Shown here: piece after piece, positions 1-8,160 of the stretch
How positions within the stretch are numbered: position 1 is the first letter of the stretch
Layout of the letters: every line of letters begins with the position of its first letter
DNA from: Mesorhizobium mediterraneum
GTDB lineage: Bacteria; Pseudomonadota; Alphaproteobacteria; Rhizobiales; Rhizobiaceae
NCBI RefSeq assembly: GCF_002284565.1
Contig: NZ_NPKI01000039.1
Span: forward strand, 61,939 to 108,547
Length of the DNA stretch: 46,609 nt
Direction of reading: 5' to 3'
Translations under genes and position numbers: made by a program
The notes under the pieces: generated by a model
Told to the model about the DNA's origin: nothing
The model's input: the letters and a program-made list of their open reading frames with translations, nothing else
Databases searched by the model: none

Positions 1-369
1 GAACGAGGAACGCAGCGCGGGCTCACCCCCTCATGGACAAGGGAGGCGTTCCCTGGGTTGGGCGGGCGCAGACGCGATCGATTGAGGCGAAAGCTGAGGC
101 TCTGCGACGCGTTGGATGCTATTGCCGATGCCCTACCAAACGTTGTTCGAATCCCATTGGAAACGAACGCGATCGTTCGGCCGAGCCGTGGCAGCTTAAG
201 GACCGTGCTTCGCCGGTATGTGCCGAAATACACCTGGCGATTGGTCATCGTCCCTATCAAAGCCCGAAAGCTGTCACGACCGTGACGCCGCTTCTTCGAA
301 GGCGCGGCGAGATCGCATTAGAAGGCAAACACGGCCCGCCCCGGAGCCATGCGACATGGGCCTCGCCGC
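1..369. other. Unassigned sequence at left edge
   Basis: No gene is recognised here. Open frames exist on the plus strand, but their composition (arginine-rich, no motif) looks like chance reading through GC-rich DNA. On the minus strand the region lies downstream of fnrN. No tRNA, sigma-54 promoter or repeat was seen. Confidence 0.4.
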
Positions 370-1113
370 TTAGGGCCGCTCGCGTCCGCCGCCACAGCGC
401 TTCTCCAGACGGCTTATGCTGTCCACCGTCACATGGCGTGCGTTCTCAATCCGAATCACCCCGTCAGCCCGCAATCGCGTCAGTTGGCGGCTCACGGTTT
501 CGTTGGTAATTCCAAGGAAATCAGAGATTTCGGCACGCGTCAGCGGCAGATCGAAGGACGCTGACCTGGAAGCCGCGTCGAGACTGGAATCGATATTCCG
601 GGCCATCATGAGGAGAAAACTCGCCACCTTTTCCGGAGCTGTCTTGCGCCCCAGCGTCACCATCCACTCGCGCGCCTCATCGAGTTCATTCAGCGTCTGT
701 TCGAGCAGGCGATGCTCGAATTCCCGTGACGCCTTCATCATCCGTTCGACGGCCGCTCGCGGAAACGAGCACAGCGTGACTGCTGTTGCCGCTTCCGCAT
801 TGATCGAGCTTTCCACCTTGAAAGGACGTCCCAGAAAATCCGGTGCAAACTGGAGACCGACGATCTGCTGGCGCCCATCCGACAGGCTCTTTGATAGCTT
901 TACCACGCCTGAAAGCACGTTCGAGTAGCTGTCGACGTTCTGTGCCTCGCCGGTCAACTCCATTCCTGACTCGATCCGGCGACGCGAGCAAGTCTTGGCG
1001 AGCCCAACCAAATTGTCTGGATCGAGCGCACCGCAGACACCGCGACGCCGTGCCTCGCAAGGGAGGCAAAGAACAGGAATGCCGGAAGTATGAATGTCTT
1101 GCCGAAAGGTCAT
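370..1113 (-). CDS. fnrN: FnrN, oxygen-sensing Crp/Fnr transcription regulator
   Basis: A 247-residue Crp/Fnr-family activator that would sense low oxygen and switch on microaerobic genes such as haem synthesis and high-affinity oxidase genes. The N-terminus has three cysteines, C16, C19 and C27 (C-X2-C-X7-C), and a fourth sits in the later motif LCSFPRAA, so a [4Fe-4S] cluster of the FNR type is expected; this separates it from FixK, which lacks the N-terminal cluster. The C-terminal helix-turn-helix reads FLGITNETVSRQLTRL, with the E, S and R of the FNR recognition helix. It is transcribed away from hemN, and the palindrome at 1198-1211 lies between them, so autoregulation and hemN control are plausible. 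The start is the first ATG of the frame; its ribosome-binding site is weak. Confidence 0.9.
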   Translation of the reverse strand: MTFRQDIHTSGIPVLCLPCEARRRGVCGALDPDNLVGLAKTCSRRRIESGMELTGEAQNVDSYSNVLSGVVKLSKSLSDGRQQIVGLQFAPDFLGRPFKVESSINAEAATAVTLCSFPRAAVERMMKASREFEHRLLEQTLNELDEAREWMVTLGRKTAPEKVASFLLMMARNIDSSLDAASRSASFDLPLTRAEISDFLGITNETVSRQLTRLRADGVIRIENARHVTVDSISRLEKRCGGGRERP

Positions 1114-1197
1114 GCGTTCGCTTTACCCGATCCTAACTGCCGGCAGGATACCCATCCAGGGTAGAGAAGTCCTGCGGCGGTTTGTCCATGCGCGCGG

Positions 1198-1211
1198 CTG
1201 ATCGAGATCAG
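1198..1211. promoter_or_regulatory. Candidate FNR/FixK box between fnrN and hemN
   Basis: The sequence CTGAT-CGAG-ATCAG is a perfect 5+5 palindrome and differs from the TTGAT-N4-ATCAA anaerobox only at its two outer bases. Its centre (about 1204.5) would put a class II start point (-41.5) near 1246, just before the hemN ATG at 1265. It could equally serve fnrN autoregulation. Confidence 0.6.
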
Positions 1212-1264
1212 GGTCTGCTTCAGCGATGCGTGCAGTGTTCGGCGGGCAACACGGTGAACGCGAG

Positions 1265-2614
1265 ATGCAATCGGAAATAGCTGTCAAACTCAGCGAGAAC
1301 GTCCCACGCTACACCAGCTATCCGACGGCGCCGCATTTCCATTCCGGGGTCGATGCTGCCATTTACCGTGGCTGGTTGGAGGCGCTGGAAAGTGGCGACG
1401 AAATCTCGCTGTATTTGCACATTCCTTACTGCGACAAGCTCTGCTGGTTCTGCGCCTGCCACACCAAGCAGACGCACCAATATGAGCCGGTGGCCGCTTA
1501 TCTGCGCTCGCTGAATGCCGAAATCGTCACGATTGCCGGTCTGGTGAGCGGCAAGGCACATGTCCGTGCAATCCACTTCGGTGGCGGTTCGCCAACGATG
1601 CTGAGGCCCGATGACATGGTTGCTCTTGGAGCGGCCTTGCGGGACAGCTTCGACCTTCTCCCGGATGCTACGGTCAGCATCGAAATCGGAACCAACGACA
1701 TGGACAAGGCGCGCCTTGATGCGCTTGCTCAAATCGGCGTAACGCGGGCGAGCCTCGGCGTGCAGGATTTCGATCCGCAAGTGCAAAAAGCAATTAATCG
1801 TGAGCAAAGTTTTTTGCAGACCAAGGCAGTCGTCGACGGGGTTCGTTCGCGGGGCGTTGAATCGGTCAATCTGGACCTGCTCTACGGGCTCCCGAATCAG
1901 ACACGCGAGACGATCTGTTCCACGGTGGCGCAGGCACTGACCTTGGAACCAGACCGGATGGCTCTGTTCGGCTACGCACATGTGCCCTGGTTCAAGAAGC
2001 ATCAGACGATGATCGACGAGGCATGGCTGCCGAGTCCCACCGAGCGTTTCGCCCAATCTCAACTCGCGGCGCGGGCAATTGTCGCCAAGGGATATGAGGC
2101 AATAGGACTCGATCATTTCGCGAAGCCCGACGATGCGCTGGCCATAGCGGCCCGCGCAGGGGTTTTGCATCGCAATTTTCAGGGCTACACCGAGGATCGC
2201 TGCCCGACACTGATCGGACTTGGCCCTTCGTCCATCGGTCGTTTTCGCCAAGGCTACGTGCAGAACATGGCTTCGACTGCCGGGTACGGGCGCATGGTTG
2301 CGGATGGCGGGTTGGCTGCCGTCCGGGGCGTTGCCCTTTCCGACGACGATCGCGTCCGTGGCTGGATAATCGAGCGGCTGATGTGTGATTTTGCCTTCTC
2401 GGCAGTCGATCTGGTGGAGCGGTTCGGCAAAGCCGGCGAGAAGCTCCTTCATCGCTCAAGGTCCATCGCCCTCCACGATCCTGCCCGAGCGCTTGAATTC
2501 GATGGCGACAGTTTCGTCGTACGGGCTGAAAGTCGCCCCTTCGTTCGAACCATCGCGGCCAAGTTCGATACATATTTCAAAGGGGGAACGGCGAGGCACT
2601 CGGTGGCGGTCTGA
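1265..2614 (+). CDS. hemN: Oxygen-independent coproporphyrinogen III oxidase
   Basis: A radical-SAM enzyme of 449 residues that converts coproporphyrinogen III to protoporphyrinogen IX without oxygen, needed for haem in microaerobic nodules. The iron-sulphur motif is C56-X3-C60-X2-C63 (YCDKLCWFCAC), following the family N-terminus PRYTSYPTAPHF. The glycine-rich SAM segment HFGGGSPT follows. The frame is open from ATG 1226, but ATG 1265 gives the usual family N-terminus and leaves room for a promoter driven by the FNR-like box, so it is preferred. The gene is divergent from fnrN. Length is normal for HemN and the frame looks intact. Confidence 0.92.
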   Translation: MQSEIAVKLSENVPRYTSYPTAPHFHSGVDAAIYRGWLEALESGDEISLYLHIPYCDKLCWFCACHTKQTHQYEPVAAYLRSLNAEIVTIAGLVSGKAHVRAIHFGGGSPTMLRPDDMVALGAALRDSFDLLPDATVSIEIGTNDMDKARLDALAQIGVTRASLGVQDFDPQVQKAINREQSFLQTKAVVDGVRSRGVESVNLDLLYGLPNQTRETICSTVAQALTLEPDRMALFGYAHVPWFKKHQTMIDEAWLPSPTERFAQSQLAARAIVAKGYEAIGLDHFAKPDDALAIAARAGVLHRNFQGYTEDRCPTLIGLGPSSIGRFRQGYVQNMASTAGYGRMVADGGLAAVRGVALSDDDRVRGWIIERLMCDFAFSAVDLVERFGKAGEKLLHRSRSIALHDPARALEFDGDSFVVRAESRPFVRTIAAKFDTYFKGGTARHSVAV

Positions 2615-2850
2615 GCAAAGCACAGTGCGCTCGCCGTTTGGTCGATCGCGAACCAGCTGCGTTTCATTTTGACCGCTCATAGGCGACTACCGCATCCAAT
2701 CGAAAATGCAAACTTAGGCTGTTGCGCGGTATTTCCTTCCACATCCTCTCTTACGCATACCTGCATTCCAAGGTGTTTGATCCTATGCTTCGCGAGGAGC
2801 AGGTAGGCCGCGACAGCTAGGCAATGTTCCAGCTGCCTCTAGCGGAGGAG

Positions 2851-3093
2851 TCACGATTTTTCGGCAAGCTCCGTCGGCAGACCTTCTTTTCGGGCCTTGG
2901 CAAAGGCTCGGTCGCCTTCCAGAAACGCCGCCAGCATGAAAGGGATGAGTTCTGCCACGGTTTCAGACTGACGATAGGTCTGACGGTAAAGTGCAGCATA
3001 CTCCTTGAGTGTTTGGCCCAGCTCCGCGCTGACGGTAATGGTGATCTTCGAAGCTGTTCGGTCTGGAAGCTTTCCAAGTTTCAGGTCAGCCAT
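2851..3093 (-). CDS. DUF2274 protein, last gene of the trb operon
   Basis: A small protein of 80 residues of the DUF2274 family, which habitually follows trbI in rhizobial trb operons. Its function is not known. The sequence starts with a lysine- and threonine-rich segment (KITITVSAELGQTLKEYAALY) that could be a ribbon-helix-helix-like strand and helix, followed by a helical part with PFMLAAFLEG. It starts 12 bases after trbI stops, so it is almost certainly co-transcribed. About 240 bases without a recognised gene separate it from the convergent hemN. Confidence 0.75.
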   Translation of the reverse strand: MADLKLGKLPDRTASKITITVSAELGQTLKEYAALYRQTYRQSETVAELIPFMLAAFLEGDRAFAKARKEGLPTELAEKS

Positions 3094-3105
3094 GGTAACT
3101 CCTGA

Positions 3106-4320
3106 TCAACTCGCGTATGGCCGCAGCACGATGTCCTTGTGCACGATGACGCGCAGTGGCCAACCTGGGCGGACGATGATGGTGGGCTGGATATTGAGGT
3201 TTTTTTCGGTGATGCGCTGGCCGGCTCGACTGGCGTTCTGCTGGGCTGATTCCCGGATCGCCTTGACCAGATCGCTCTCGTTTTCGCCGAGGCTGAATTC
3301 CGTGCCGACACCGAGCAATGTGGCAAGCGCCACCCCCTTGATCAGCTGCCAGGTGTGGAAATCGACTTTGTCTTCCAGCCCTGCGTAGCCGGCGGTGTCG
3401 CTCGCGGGCAGATTGTCGATTTCGACCGACGAGCCGTCGGGCAGCAGAATGCGCTGCCAGACCAGCAGCGCTCGCTTTTGCCCGAACGCGACGACGCTGT
3501 CGTAGACGCCGATAAGACGTGAGCCCTGCGGAATCAGCAATATGTTGCCCGTGACCGTGTCGTGCACATTCTCGGTGACTTGCGCGACGACAAGGCCCGG
3601 CAAATCGGAATTGATGCCGGTGATCAGGCTGGCGGCAATCACGCTGCCAGCCATCAGTTGATACGGCGAGATCGGCGTCTGCAGCGCATGCGGATTGTAG
3701 ATCCCGCCAGTGCTCCGCTGGCTGAGGAAATCAAGCTTTCGCTGCTGATTGTTCTGGTCGCTTTCCGCCGGCGCCACCGAGGCTGACGCGCGTGCTGCTT
3801 CGGATTGGGGAAGTGCCTCAAATGGATGCTGAGCAGTTTGCACGCTCTCACCGACATCTGTCTGTTGAGCTCGATTTTCGACGCGGAAAAGCACCTGCGA
3901 TTCACGCGCTTCGATCGCCTGCTGCGCTAGACGCTGCTCCTCGGCCGAGATGTCTTGGCCCGGCACGATGCCGAGCTGGCGCTGCCGCTCGAGGATGGGG
4001 CGACCGAGGTCGCCCGGCAAAGGTGGCCCAAGGACGGGAGACTTCGGCTTCATGCCGGAATAGTCATGGGGAAGCGTATCGAGTCCCTCGACGGTTGGTT
4101 TGCGCTCAGTGCTGTAGAGATCTTCCGCCTGATCCCTGATGCGAAGGGCCGGCCCCTGGAGCGCCATCATGGCAACGCCGAACACAGCGCCGGATCCGAG
4201 CGCTGCGATCGCGATGATCACACCGCGCCTGAACCGCACCACGCGGCGGGGAGAGGCCCGAAGCTGCAGTTCCTCGGGATCCAGTTTCGGCGGGATGCCA
4301 GAGCGGGAATTTTCGATCAT
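3106..4320 (-). CDS. trbI: TrbI, VirB10-like conjugation channel protein
   Basis: A VirB10-family protein of 404 residues that spans the inner membrane and periplasm and couples the ATPases to the outer-membrane pore of the type IV secretion channel. The N-terminus is cytoplasmic and basic (SPRRVVRFRRG), followed by one membrane helix (VIIAIAALGSGAVFGVAMMA, about residues 34-53), a proline-rich periplasmic linker, and the C-terminal TrbI domain with the motif LPGLVVAQVTENVHDTVTG. Length is typical. It begins 11 bases after trbG ends and is followed by the DUF2274 gene. Confidence 0.93.
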   Translation of the reverse strand: MIENSRSGIPPKLDPEELQLRASPRRVVRFRRGVIIAIAALGSGAVFGVAMMALQGPALRIRDQAEDLYSTERKPTVEGLDTLPHDYSGMKPKSPVLGPPLPGDLGRPILERQRQLGIVPGQDISAEEQRLAQQAIEARESQVLFRVENRAQQTDVGESVQTAQHPFEALPQSEAARASASVAPAESDQNNQQRKLDFLSQRSTGGIYNPHALQTPISPYQLMAGSVIAASLITGINSDLPGLVVAQVTENVHDTVTGNILLIPQGSRLIGVYDSVVAFGQKRALLVWQRILLPDGSSVEIDNLPASDTAGYAGLEDKVDFHTWQLIKGVALATLLGVGTEFSLGENESDLVKAIRESAQQNASRAGQRITEKNLNIQPTIIVRPGWPLRVIVHKDIVLRPYAS

Positions 4321-4331
4321 GAGCCCTCACC

Positions 4332-5357
4332 TCACCGGCTGGAACGCGAAAAGAGCGAGATCCGCCGTAGCGGTTGGCTGTCGTCAATCCTGCTGATGCG
4401 GATCACCTGCTGCTGCTTGGTGCCGAGGCGAAGTTCGGCCGCGGCGAAGAGCCGATCGACGATGTAATAGTTGCCGCGCACGCGATAGTTGACGAGCTCG
4501 CTGCTCCCATCTGCGCCGACGATGAAGAGTGGTGGCGCCTCGCCCTGATCTATGCGACGAGGGAACTCAATATAGACCTTGCTGCCGTCGTCGAAGGCTC
4601 GCGTCGGTCTCCAGGGCGGTGTGTCGCCACTGATCGAGTAGCGAAAGCGAAGGTTTTCGAGCGCGATATTCGACGCGACCGGTGTAACTGCCTCGGCTTG
4701 AGCATTGCGCTGGCGAAGCGCGATGATCTGGTCTTGGCTGTAGGTCCAGGAGATTGCCGCCATTGCTGTCTTCTCGGTGCTTTGAAGCTGCAAATGATAG
4801 GTCCGCCGGTCCGTCGTAATGACGACATTGGTGGCAAGACCCGGCGCGAAGGGTTTCACCAGAACATGGGTGCGCTGATTGTCACCGGTGCCGCTTGCAG
4901 TATCGCCTATGACCCAGCGCACGGTGTCGCCAGCCGACACGGCGGTTAGTTTCTCGCCCGGCTGCAGAGCGATGTCGGTCACGCGCTCCGGCGCGGCATA
5001 GAGCTGATAAAGCGCGCCATCGGTGAAGGGGTAGACTTGCACGGCATTAACATACCCGTACTTGGTGGGTTGCTGGGTCGCGGCTTTGTTGGCATCAGCG
5101 ACGCGTTCTTCAGGGGGGCGCTTGTCCTCGGCCTTGCCGGGCTCGGGCTGCAATTGGCCAGGCAGCGGCAGTGGTTTTGGCACCTCGACAATTCTAATCG
5201 GCCTCTCCGGCGCCTTCTCGATCGCGGCCGGTTTGAAGTCAGCAGCGTCATAGGAAATCTCAGGCGGCGGCACCTTCTTCGATGCACAAGCGGAAACGAC
5301 CGCTGCCGACACCGATAGGATCAGCACGGCACGAATCGGTGACATTTTATCTTTCAT
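4332..5357 (-). CDS. trbG: TrbG, VirB9-like outer-membrane complex protein
   Basis: A VirB9-family protein of 341 residues that, with TrbI, forms the outer-membrane ring of the conjugation channel. The frame is open further upstream, but the start at ATG 5357 gives a clean export signal, MKDKMSPIRAVLILSVSA, ending in a lipobox-like AVVSAC, so it may be lipidated. The C-terminal VirB9 domain has the typical alternation of hydrophobic strands, for example VYIEFPRRIDQGEAPPLFIV. It overlaps the end of trbF by 11 bases, which argues for translational coupling. Confidence 0.92.
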   Translation of the reverse strand: MKDKMSPIRAVLILSVSAAVVSACASKKVPPPEISYDAADFKPAAIEKAPERPIRIVEVPKPLPLPGQLQPEPGKAEDKRPPEERVADANKAATQQPTKYGYVNAVQVYPFTDGALYQLYAAPERVTDIALQPGEKLTAVSAGDTVRWVIGDTASGTGDNQRTHVLVKPFAPGLATNVVITTDRRTYHLQLQSTEKTAMAAISWTYSQDQIIALRQRNAQAEAVTPVASNIALENLRFRYSISGDTPPWRPTRAFDDGSKVYIEFPRRIDQGEAPPLFIVGADGSSELVNYRVRGNYYIVDRLFAAAELRLGTKQQQVIRISRIDDSQPLRRISLFSRSSR

Positions 5358-6078
5358 TGGTGGACTCCGTCGGAGAAAGGGGGGGTGGGACGGCGCTGTC
5401 GAGCTCGCGTGACCAGTCAATGGCGTTGATGAAGACGCCGAGCGGATTCTTGCGCAGCTGATCCGTATTGCTTGGCGAGCGGATCACGATCGTGAGGATC
5501 GCAGTCCAGCGCATCGTGCTGGCAAGGCTTCCGCGCTCAAACACCTGCTCGGTCCATTTGACCTGGAATGAACTTTCGGAGGCCCTGACCACGCTGGTGA
5601 CCTGTACCGAGACACTGCGCGTTCCGATCTGACCGAAGGGGTCGTTCGCCTTGGCGTATTCGTTGAGGAAGAGCGCTGCGCGATCGCTAGCAAAGTCGTA
5701 AGCTGCCAACCAGTTCTGCCGTACCAAAACCGGATCGGTGGAAACGGAACGGACATTCTGGATGAAGCGGCCGAGATGCCAGGCGATCTGAGCATCCGAG
5801 GGCTCATAATTCCGGATTGCCGGCGCGACGGCGCGCGTCTCGCCGAAGCCATCGACCTCGACGACGTAAGGCACGACACGGCTTTGCATCGACTGCCATA
5901 CGAGTCCGCCGGAAAGTCCGGTCGCCAAGGCCAGGCACCCAAGGGCCATGAGCCGCCAGTTCCTGGCCTGCAGTCGAGATGAGCCGATGCGCTCGTCCCA
6001 CAGCTGGGCGGCTTTTTGATAGGGCGTGACCGGTTCGGGTGTTTTGCCGTAACGGTGCACGGGTCGCTTGAAGAGCAT
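5347..6078 (-). CDS. trbF: TrbF, VirB8-like inner-membrane assembly protein
   Basis: A VirB8/TrbF-family protein of 243 residues, a bitopic inner-membrane scaffold for the mating channel. The cytoplasmic N-terminus contains the family motif YGKTPEPVTPYQKAAQLWDER. One membrane helix follows (LMALGCLALATGLSGGLVW, about residues 43-61), then the periplasmic VirB8 fold with VVPYVVEVDGFGETRAV. The start codon directly follows the trbL stop codon. Its end overlaps the start of trbG. Confidence 0.93.
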   Translation of the reverse strand: MLFKRPVHRYGKTPEPVTPYQKAAQLWDERIGSSRLQARNWRLMALGCLALATGLSGGLVWQSMQSRVVPYVVEVDGFGETRAVAPAIRNYEPSDAQIAWHLGRFIQNVRSVSTDPVLVRQNWLAAYDFASDRAALFLNEYAKANDPFGQIGTRSVSVQVTSVVRASESSFQVKWTEQVFERGSLASTMRWTAILTIVIRSPSNTDQLRKNPLGVFINAIDWSRELDSAVPPPLSPTESTNER

Positions 6079-7401
6079 CTAGTCATCCTTGTCGTTGAGA
6101 GAGGGGTTGGCGCTGCCTCCCGGCCGGTCTCCGTCTCGGACAGCTTGCATGGCAGCGTGGCGATGTGCACGGGCGGTCTGTTCAGAACGTAGGCGCCTTG
6201 CCCACGTCGGCGCCGAAACAGTGGCCGAACCGGCAGAGCGTTCGGTCATTGACGCGGTCGGCGTGCCGCCGGTCGCGGTCCACGCGGCATCGCGCCCGGC
6301 ATCGGCGTTGCGCCCAACACTTGCAGTGGCGGATCGCGCTACGCGTATAGCGGCGCCGCCAGCGGCACTGGTTACACCATGCATTCCAGCAGCCACACCG
6401 GAGAGGCCAACGTCGGGCGAGGTTGCGCGCCCGATCTGCCAGGACGTGGAAGCAGCCGATCCCATTGTTGTGCCGGCGCGGATGGCGGCGAGACCGCCGC
6501 TGGTTGCCATACGCGCGCCAGAAAATGCCGTGCCTCCAGCAACGAGTGATACACCCGCTGCCGCCGCGGTCGTGCCGAGGGCGGCGCCCGCGCCAAGCTG
6601 CGGTGCGCCTGAGACAAGACCCGACGCGATCCCCGGCCCAAAAATGCCAAGGCCAAGCAGTGCCAGTGCGCCCAGTACCTGGGACATGGCAGCGGCCAGA
6701 TCCGGCTCCTTGCCTTGCAATGCGGAAGCGAACTCCCCGAAGAGCGTGGAGCCGATGCCGACAATGACGGCGAGCACCATCACCTTGATGCCTGACGAGA
6801 TAACATGGCCGAGCACGCGTTCGGCCAGGAAGGCTGAACGGTTCCAAAGTGCGAATGGAACCAAAACAAAACCTGCCAGCGTGGTGAGCTTGAACTCAAG
6901 GATGGTGATGAAAAGCTGGATGGAAAGGATGAAGAAGGCGATGATGACCAGGAACCAGGCCATCAGCAGCACGAAGATGGTCAGTGCGTTGCCGAAGATT
7001 TCCGGGAAGCCCAGGAGCTGACTGGCTTGGTCAAGCATTGGCCAAGCACCTTCGAAACCGGTCGCGGCAATGCGGCCCGGGCGCAAGAGATTGTCTGCCG
7101 ACAGATTGCCGGCCGACGCCTTAATCCCGAGACCGGCAAAAGAACGATAAACGATATCGGCGAGGTTCTTGAAATTGTTCAGGATGAAGGCGAAGACGCC
7201 AACATAGAGCACCTTGCGGACAGGCCGGCCGAGAACGCTGGTTTCGTCGCCGAGCGCCCACGCCAGGCCGGCAAGTGTGATGTCAATGCCGATCAGAATG
7301 GTAGTGAGGAAGGCGACGTCGCCCGATAGCAGACCGAACCCGCTGTCGATGTAGCGGATGAAGGTCTCCATGAAGCGATCGATGACGCCAAGGTCGTTCA
7401 T
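6079..7401 (-). CDS. trbL: TrbL, VirB6-like polytopic membrane protein
   Basis: P-type conjugal transfer protein TrbL, 440 residues, an integral membrane component of the secretion channel equivalent to VirB6. The first two thirds hold several hydrophobic helices, for example VAFLTTILIGIDITLAGLAW and LTIFVLLMAWFLVIIAFFIL. The last third, after about residue 270, is rich in alanine, glycine and serine and of low complexity, as is common at the TrbL C-terminus. Only 33 bases separate it from trbJ, so the entry-exclusion gene trbK that often lies there is missing. Confidence 0.93.
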   Translation of the reverse strand: MNDLGVIDRFMETFIRYIDSGFGLLSGDVAFLTTILIGIDITLAGLAWALGDETSVLGRPVRKVLYVGVFAFILNNFKNLADIVYRSFAGLGIKASAGNLSADNLLRPGRIAATGFEGAWPMLDQASQLLGFPEIFGNALTIFVLLMAWFLVIIAFFILSIQLFITILEFKLTTLAGFVLVPFALWNRSAFLAERVLGHVISSGIKVMVLAVIVGIGSTLFGEFASALQGKEPDLAAAMSQVLGALALLGLGIFGPGIASGLVSGAPQLGAGAALGTTAAAAGVSLVAGGTAFSGARMATSGGLAAIRAGTTMGSAASTSWQIGRATSPDVGLSGVAAGMHGVTSAAGGAAIRVARSATASVGRNADAGRDAAWTATGGTPTASMTERSAGSATVSAPTWARRLRSEQTARAHRHAAMQAVRDGDRPGGSANPSLNDKDD

Positions 7402-7434
7402 GCCGCTGCCTTCCTCGTCGTGATGAACTCGTGA

Positions 7435-8160
7435 TTAATTGCCGGGATAAGCCGAGCCGGTACCCAAGAATCGCTTCGTCATCTCGCGGGCGGCTTCCTC
7501 TGACTGGGCCTTGCGGGCGGCATCCTCGGCCTCAGCTCGAAACTGCGTTGCGAGCAGCGTCTGGATCTGCATCTGCTGCTTTGTCGAAAGCGCCATCAGC
7601 TGGTTGGTGGCCTGGCTTGCCTGAAGCGCACCGGCCGCCCCTTGGCTGCGGTTGACGAGATCGGCGAGCAGATCGCCGTCGGCGCGGACGTTCTCGACGA
7701 TTTGCGACTGGACCCCCATGGTCTGGCGGAACGCCTGCATGGCGGTTTGCCAACGCTCGCGCGCAGCACTCGCCACATCGCTGACCTTGATCGTGGCGTC
7801 GTAGCTTTCCGGATATTGGCTGCGCCACTGGTCTTGAAGCTTGCCCAGATCAAAGCTGAGGCCACTCGCCTGGTCCATCAAGCCGTCGATGCGATGGAGC
7901 GAACCGGTGAGTTGGCCAACGGAAGAGAAATCCAGACGCTGAAGATTGCGCGCCATGTTCTGCAGCATGGTCGCCTGATTCTGCAGCGACTGGATCTGGT
8001 TGTTGATCTGCTCCAATGCGCGCGCGGCCGTCAGCACGTTCTGCGCATAATTGGACGGATCGAACACGATAAGGGCGTAGGCGGGCTGCACATAGTCGGC
8101 CATAGGCTTGGCGATCAGGGAAACGGTGATCAGGCCGGAGAGAAGGCGTCGCCGCATCAT
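7435..8160 (-). CDS. trbJ: TrbJ, VirB5-like periplasmic conjugation protein
   Basis: A TrbJ/VirB5-family protein of 241 residues, a secreted minor component of the pilus or channel. ATG 8160 gives the signal peptide MMRRRLLSGLITVSLIAKPM with a likely cut after ALA-like residues near AYA. The rest is strongly helical with repeated glutamines (INNQIQSLQNQATMLQNMAR), typical of the coiled-coil bundle of VirB5 proteins. Its ATG overlaps the trbE stop codon (ATGA), so the two are translationally coupled. Confidence 0.92.
   Translation of the reverse strand: MMRRRLLSGLITVSLIAKPMADYVQPAYALIVFDPSNYAQNVLTAARALEQINNQIQSLQNQATMLQNMARNLQRLDFSSVGQLTGSLHRIDGLMDQASGLSFDLGKLQDQWRSQYPESYDATIKVSDVASAARERWQTAMQAFRQTMGVQSQIVENVRADGDLLADLVNRSQGAAGALQASQATNQLMALSTKQQMQIQTLLATQFRAEAEDAARKAQSEEAAREMTKRFLGTGSAYPGN

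Noticed and set aside
33..509. Open plus-strand frame overlapping the 3' end of fnrN
   Set aside because: It runs antisense into fnrN, lacks motifs and a ribosome-binding site, and has the composition of a shadow frame.
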